Shown piece by piece: positions 15,433 through 18,066 of a stretch of DNA of 18,066 nt. The stretch's first letter is position 1. Every line of letters begins with the position of its first letter. The notes under the pieces were generated by a model. The model worked only from the letters and a program-made list of their open reading frames with translations. It was not told the DNA's origin and did not search any database. Source of the DNA: Fidelibacterota bacterium UBA7303 (lineage in GTDB: Bacteria > Fidelibacterota > Marinisomatia > Marinisomatales > UBA1611); assembly GCA_002471805.1 (NCBI GenBank), contig DKQR01000106.1, positions 781-18,846 on the forward strand. Direction: 5' to 3'. The translations under genes were made by a program, and so were the position numbers.

Positions 15433-15993
15433 ATGAAGCAAACAATTATTACCTATGTAAAAGATGAGCCTGGGGTACTTAACAGGATTGCTAGACACTT
15501 TTATAGATTAAATTATAACATTGAAAGTATTGCAGCTGGCAGGAGTGAGATAAGAGGTATTACACGATTAACAATTGTGTGTAATCATACCGATCATTAT
15601 AACCAATCTCTTATTAATAATCACTTGGAAGACTTGGATACAGTTTTGGATGTAAAAGACATTTCAAATGTTCCCAGTATTTTGAGAGAACACGCTTTAG
15701 TAAAATTAAAGCCCGGAGAAAAAGGTATGTCTTTATTGAACGATTTAGTTAGTGAAAAAGGTGTAAAAATTATTGATAACGATAATTCTATTTGTATTGT
15801 GGAAGCTACAGGTGAAGTTGAAGAAGTTGAAAATCTAATTAAGCAACTTAAACAATTTGAAATTTTAGAAATAATGCGTTCAGGAAAAGTAGCAATGGTT
15901 AAAGTTGATCAAGATGAACATCGGGTTGAAATAGAAGAAAAGAAAAAGCAAAAAAGTTGGGCAACCCAACAAATCAGTGATGCCTTATATTGA
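15433..15993 (+). CDS. ilvN: Acetolactate synthase regulatory subunit, second (divergent) copy
   Basis: A second complete small-subunit gene of 186 residues with the same architecture: ACT domain with VKDEPGVLNRIARHFYRLNYNIESI (9-33), then a C-terminal domain ending EILEIMRSGKVAMVKV, then a charged tail rich in Glu and Lys. It shares its first four residues (MKQT) and overall layout with the first copy but differs at most other positions, so it is not a recent duplicate. Gly14 and Asn29 of the presumed effector site remain, but position 11 is Asp instead of Asn. AAAGGA lies about 9 bases before the ATG. By analogy with plant regulatory subunits, which carry two such repeats in one chain, the pair may give different effector responses; this is a guess. 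Its DNA is visibly AT-richer than ilvD. Confidence 0.93.
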   Translation: MKQTIITYVKDEPGVLNRIARHFYRLNYNIESIAAGRSEIRGITRLTIVCNHTDHYNQSLINNHLEDLDTVLDVKDISNVPSILREHALVKLKPGEKGMSLLNDLVSEKGVKIIDNDNSICIVEATGEVEEVENLIKQLKQFEILEIMRSGKVAMVKVDQDEHRVEIEEKKKQKSWATQQISDALY

Positions 15994-16018
15994 TTGAAAT
16001 TAAAAATCGGAGAAAAAA

Positions 16019-17062
16019 GTGAAAGAACTGGAAATAAACGGATTTAAGGAAAAAATTGTTGAAAGATCAGATTACCCAATTGATAGGTGTAAGAAAATTC
16101 TGGAAAATGAAGTAACTGCAATTTTAGGATACGGTCCACAAGGGTATGGCCAAGGGTTAAATATGCGCGATCAGGGCTTTAATGTAATCCTGGGACTGCG
16201 TCGAGGATCCAGTTGGGAAAAAGCAGTGAAAGATGGTTGGGTAGAAGGCCAAAACCTATTTGAAATTGATGAGGCAACTCAACGGGGTAGCATTATCCAA
16301 TTTCTCTTATCGGATGCAGGGCAAATACAAGCTTGGCCCACAGTGAAAGAAAACTTGAACGAAGGTAATGCCCTTTATTTTTCACATGGATTTGGCGTGG
16401 TGTTTCATGATGACACGGGCATTATTCCGCCAGATAATGTAGATGTTATTCTCGTTGCACCAAAAGGGAGCGGACTTACGGTTCGTACCCATTTCCAAGC
16501 TGGCCGAGGGATTAACTCTTCTTTTGCAATTCACCAGGATTATACAGGAAGAGCAAAAGAACGATGTGTTGCCACTGCATTTGCCATTGGTTCCGGACAT
16601 TTATTTGAAACGACTTTTACAAAGGAAGTCCACAGTGATTTGACTGGTGAACGGTGTGTATTAATGGGACTTCTTCAAGGTGCATTTTTAGCACAATATG
16701 AAGTCTTACGCGAGCATGGACATTCCCCATCCGAAGCCTATAATGAAACCATTGAAGAAGCATTACAAAGTCTTTATCCACTTGTTGCGGAAAATGGTAT
16801 GGACTGGATGTATGCCAATTGCTCCACAACCGCGCAGCGCGGGGCTTTGGACTGGGCACCCAAATTCCGTGATACCTTAAAGCCGGTTATTGAAGAATGT
16901 TATCAAAAAGTGATCAGTGGGGAAGAGGCCAAGCGTGCTATCGAATCCAATTCAAAGTCGGATTACCGGGATACACTGGAAAAAGAGTTGGCAGCGGTCA
17001 ATAGCCAGGAAATGTGGGTTGCTGGTAAAGAATTGCGCCAATTGCGACCGGAGAATCTTTAG
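16019..17062 (+). CDS. ilvC: Ketol-acid reductoisomerase, fungal/Bacteroidota type
   Basis: Converts acetolactate or acetohydroxybutyrate to the 2,3-dihydroxy acid with NAD(P)H and Mg, between IlvB and IlvD. The 347 residues begin with a Rossmann domain, GYGPQGYGQGLNMRDQG (37-53), with the cofactor loop GLRRGSSW (59-66). SHGF (122-125) carries the active-site histidine, and the helical domain has HSDLTGE (205-211) and NETIEEA (242-248), which hold the metal-binding acidic residues. Long stretches (PKGSG.TVR, GRGINSS, HSPSEA.NETIEEA.QSLYPL, MYANCSTTA.RGALDW and LRPEN at the end) match yeast Ilv5 far better than E. coli or Bacillus IlvC. The usual GxGSQG is GYGPQG here. The start is GTG at 16019 with GGAG 6 bases upstream. 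It ends 18 bases before leuB. Confidence 0.96.
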   Translation: MKELEINGFKEKIVERSDYPIDRCKKILENEVTAILGYGPQGYGQGLNMRDQGFNVILGLRRGSSWEKAVKDGWVEGQNLFEIDEATQRGSIIQFLLSDAGQIQAWPTVKENLNEGNALYFSHGFGVVFHDDTGIIPPDNVDVILVAPKGSGLTVRTHFQAGRGINSSFAIHQDYTGRAKERCVATAFAIGSGHLFETTFTKEVHSDLTGERCVLMGLLQGAFLAQYEVLREHGHSPSEAYNETIEEALQSLYPLVAENGMDWMYANCSTTAQRGALDWAPKFRDTLKPVIEECYQKVISGEEAKRAIESNSKSDYRDTLEKELAAVNSQEMWVAGKELRQLRPENL

Positions 17063-17080
17063 GTTATTTCACAAAACAAA

Positions 17081-18066
17081 ATGAAGGAAACCAAATTAAC
17101 GATTCTTCCTGGTGATGGAATTGGTCCGGAAGTGATGGACGCTGCCTTGGCCGTATTAGATGTGGTGGGAAATCAATTTAACCTGAAATTTGAACTGCAG
17201 ACGGAATTAATTGGCGGAGCTTCATTGGATGTGTGCGGAGAGCCTATTACGGACGCTGTTTTGGAAAAGTGCAAAGAGTCAGACGCAGTACTCTTGGGTG
17301 CGGTAGGAGGCCCAAAATGGGACGGTTTATCGCAGGAGAAAAAACCGGAAAAAGGATTGTTACGTCTTCGGGAATCATTGGGCTTGTTTTCTAATCTACG
17401 CCCAGCGACTGTATACAAATCCTTAGCAGGTGCTTCATCCTTAAAAGAAGATGTAATAATAGGATCTGATATATTGGTAGTTCGCGAATTGACAGGTGGA
17501 ATTTATTTTGGAAAGCCCAGAGGTTATAATCATGAAGAAGGATACAATACCCTGCGCTATACAAGAGTTGAAGTGGAACGAATTGCAAAGGTCGCTTTTG
17601 AGCTGGCGGAAAAGCGTAATGGCCATGTTACTTCCGTGGATAAAGCCAATGTTTTGGATAGTTCCCAATTCTGGCGGAACGTAATTCATGATGTGCACCA
17701 GCAATATAACCATATTTCTCTAAAAGACATGTATGTGGATAATGCCGCCATGCAATTGGTCCGGGATCCGAAACAGTTCGATGTCATTGTTACGCAAAAC
17801 ATGTTTGGAGATATTTTAAGTGATATCACAGCCATGATCACTGGCAGCCTGGGTATGCTACCGTCAGCCAGTGTTGGAGAAAACCATGCTCTTTACGAAC
17901 CTGTTCATGGTACAGCACCGGAAATTGCCGGGCAGAATAAAGCAAATCCCATTGCCATGATCAGTTCTGTAGCCATGATGCTGGAAATAACAATGGATCT
18001 TCCCCAGGCTGCTAAGCATGTAAATGCAGCCATTGAATCTGTACTGAATGCGGGATTTAGTACATC
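17081..18066 (+). CDS. leuB: 3-Isopropylmalate dehydrogenase, 3' end missing (window edge)
   Basis: Oxidatively decarboxylates 3-isopropylmalate to 2-ketoisocaproate, the third leucine-specific step. The open frame runs off the window after 328 codons; LeuB is usually about 350-365, so some 25-35 residues are missing. Motifs are ILPGDGIGPEV (8-18), LLRLRESLGLFSNLRPA (93-109) with substrate-binding arginines, VRELTGGIYFG (134-144) with Tyr142, SVDKANVL (185-192) with catalytic Lys188, MYVDN (217-221) with Asp220, NMFGDILSD (240-248) with metal-binding Asp244/Asp248, and HGTAPEIAGQNKANP (276-290) for NAD binding. LRESLGLFSNLRP points to LeuB rather than isocitrate or tartrate dehydrogenase. ATG 17081 lacks a strong ribosome site, so coupling to ilvC is possible. 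leuA, leuC and leuD are not in view. Confidence 0.95.
   Translation, partial: MKETKLTILPGDGIGPEVMDAALAVLDVVGNQFNLKFELQTELIGGASLDVCGEPITDAVLEKCKESDAVLLGAVGGPKWDGLSQEKKPEKGLLRLRESLGLFSNLRPATVYKSLAGASSLKEDVIIGSDILVVRELTGGIYFGKPRGYNHEEGYNTLRYTRVEVERIAKVAFELAEKRNGHVTSVDKANVLDSSQFWRNVIHDVHQQYNHISLKDMYVDNAAMQLVRDPKQFDVIVTQNMFGDILSDITAMITGSLGMLPSASVGENHALYEPVHGTAPEIAGQNKANPIAMISSVAMMLEITMDLPQAAKHVNAAIESVLNAGFST

Noticed and set aside
1..18066. CRISPR array, insertion sequence, tRNA/rRNA or phage genes
   Set aside because: No spaced direct repeats, transposase motifs, cloverleaf ends or phage-like proteins were seen; every long ORF is a housekeeping biosynthetic gene or its shadow.

Overview
The window is an amino-acid biosynthesis island with two divergent blocks. 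The left block (about 1-8990) runs leftward and the right block (about 9190-18066) runs rightward. Every long gene is recognisable. I see no transposase, phage, CRISPR, rRNA or tRNA sequence. The DNA is moderately AT-rich. It probably comes from a free-living bacterium, perhaps in or near the Bacteroidota/FCB assemblage: the ketol-acid reductoisomerase is of the fungal/Bacteroidota kind, and a SAM-I riboswitch precedes metY. However, most genes have clear Shine-Dalgarno sequences, which is unusual for Bacteroidota proper. Placement below domain level is therefore tentative.

Left block, in transcription order: promoter, SAM-I riboswitch, metY, an intercistronic hairpin, metA, a 134-bp gap, thrA (aspartokinase/homoserine dehydrogenase fusion), asd, thrB, thrC, then a Cys/Met-metabolism PLP enzyme (metB-like) cut by the window edge. 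From thrA on, genes overlap or lie 1-10 bp apart. Together they lead from aspartate through homoserine to threonine. They also lead to methionine, by homoserine O-acylation (probably acetylation) plus direct sulfhydrylation, and possibly by transsulfuration.

Right block: asnB (asparagine synthetase) stands alone after an AT-rich divergent control region. A 440-bp leader region follows, then ilvD-ilvB-ilvN-ilvN'-ilvC-leuB (leuB cut by the window edge). This is the shared isoleucine/valine pathway and the start of a leucine segment. Two complete ACT-domain regulatory-subunit genes lie in tandem.

The most interesting signal is in the ilv leader (10964-11403). A strong-looking promoter is followed by a 55-codon ORF whose last 17 codons hold 13 Ile/Leu/Val codons. 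Those last codons form the 5' arm of a long hairpin, and the 3' arm of that hairpin can pair elsewhere. This is the geometry of ribosome-mediated attenuation, but no classical GC-rich hairpin with a U-tract is visible before ilvD, so the output step would have to be something else. Other points of interest are the possible SAM riboswitch expression platform, the perfect 13-bp inverted repeat before metA, and the paired regulatory subunits.
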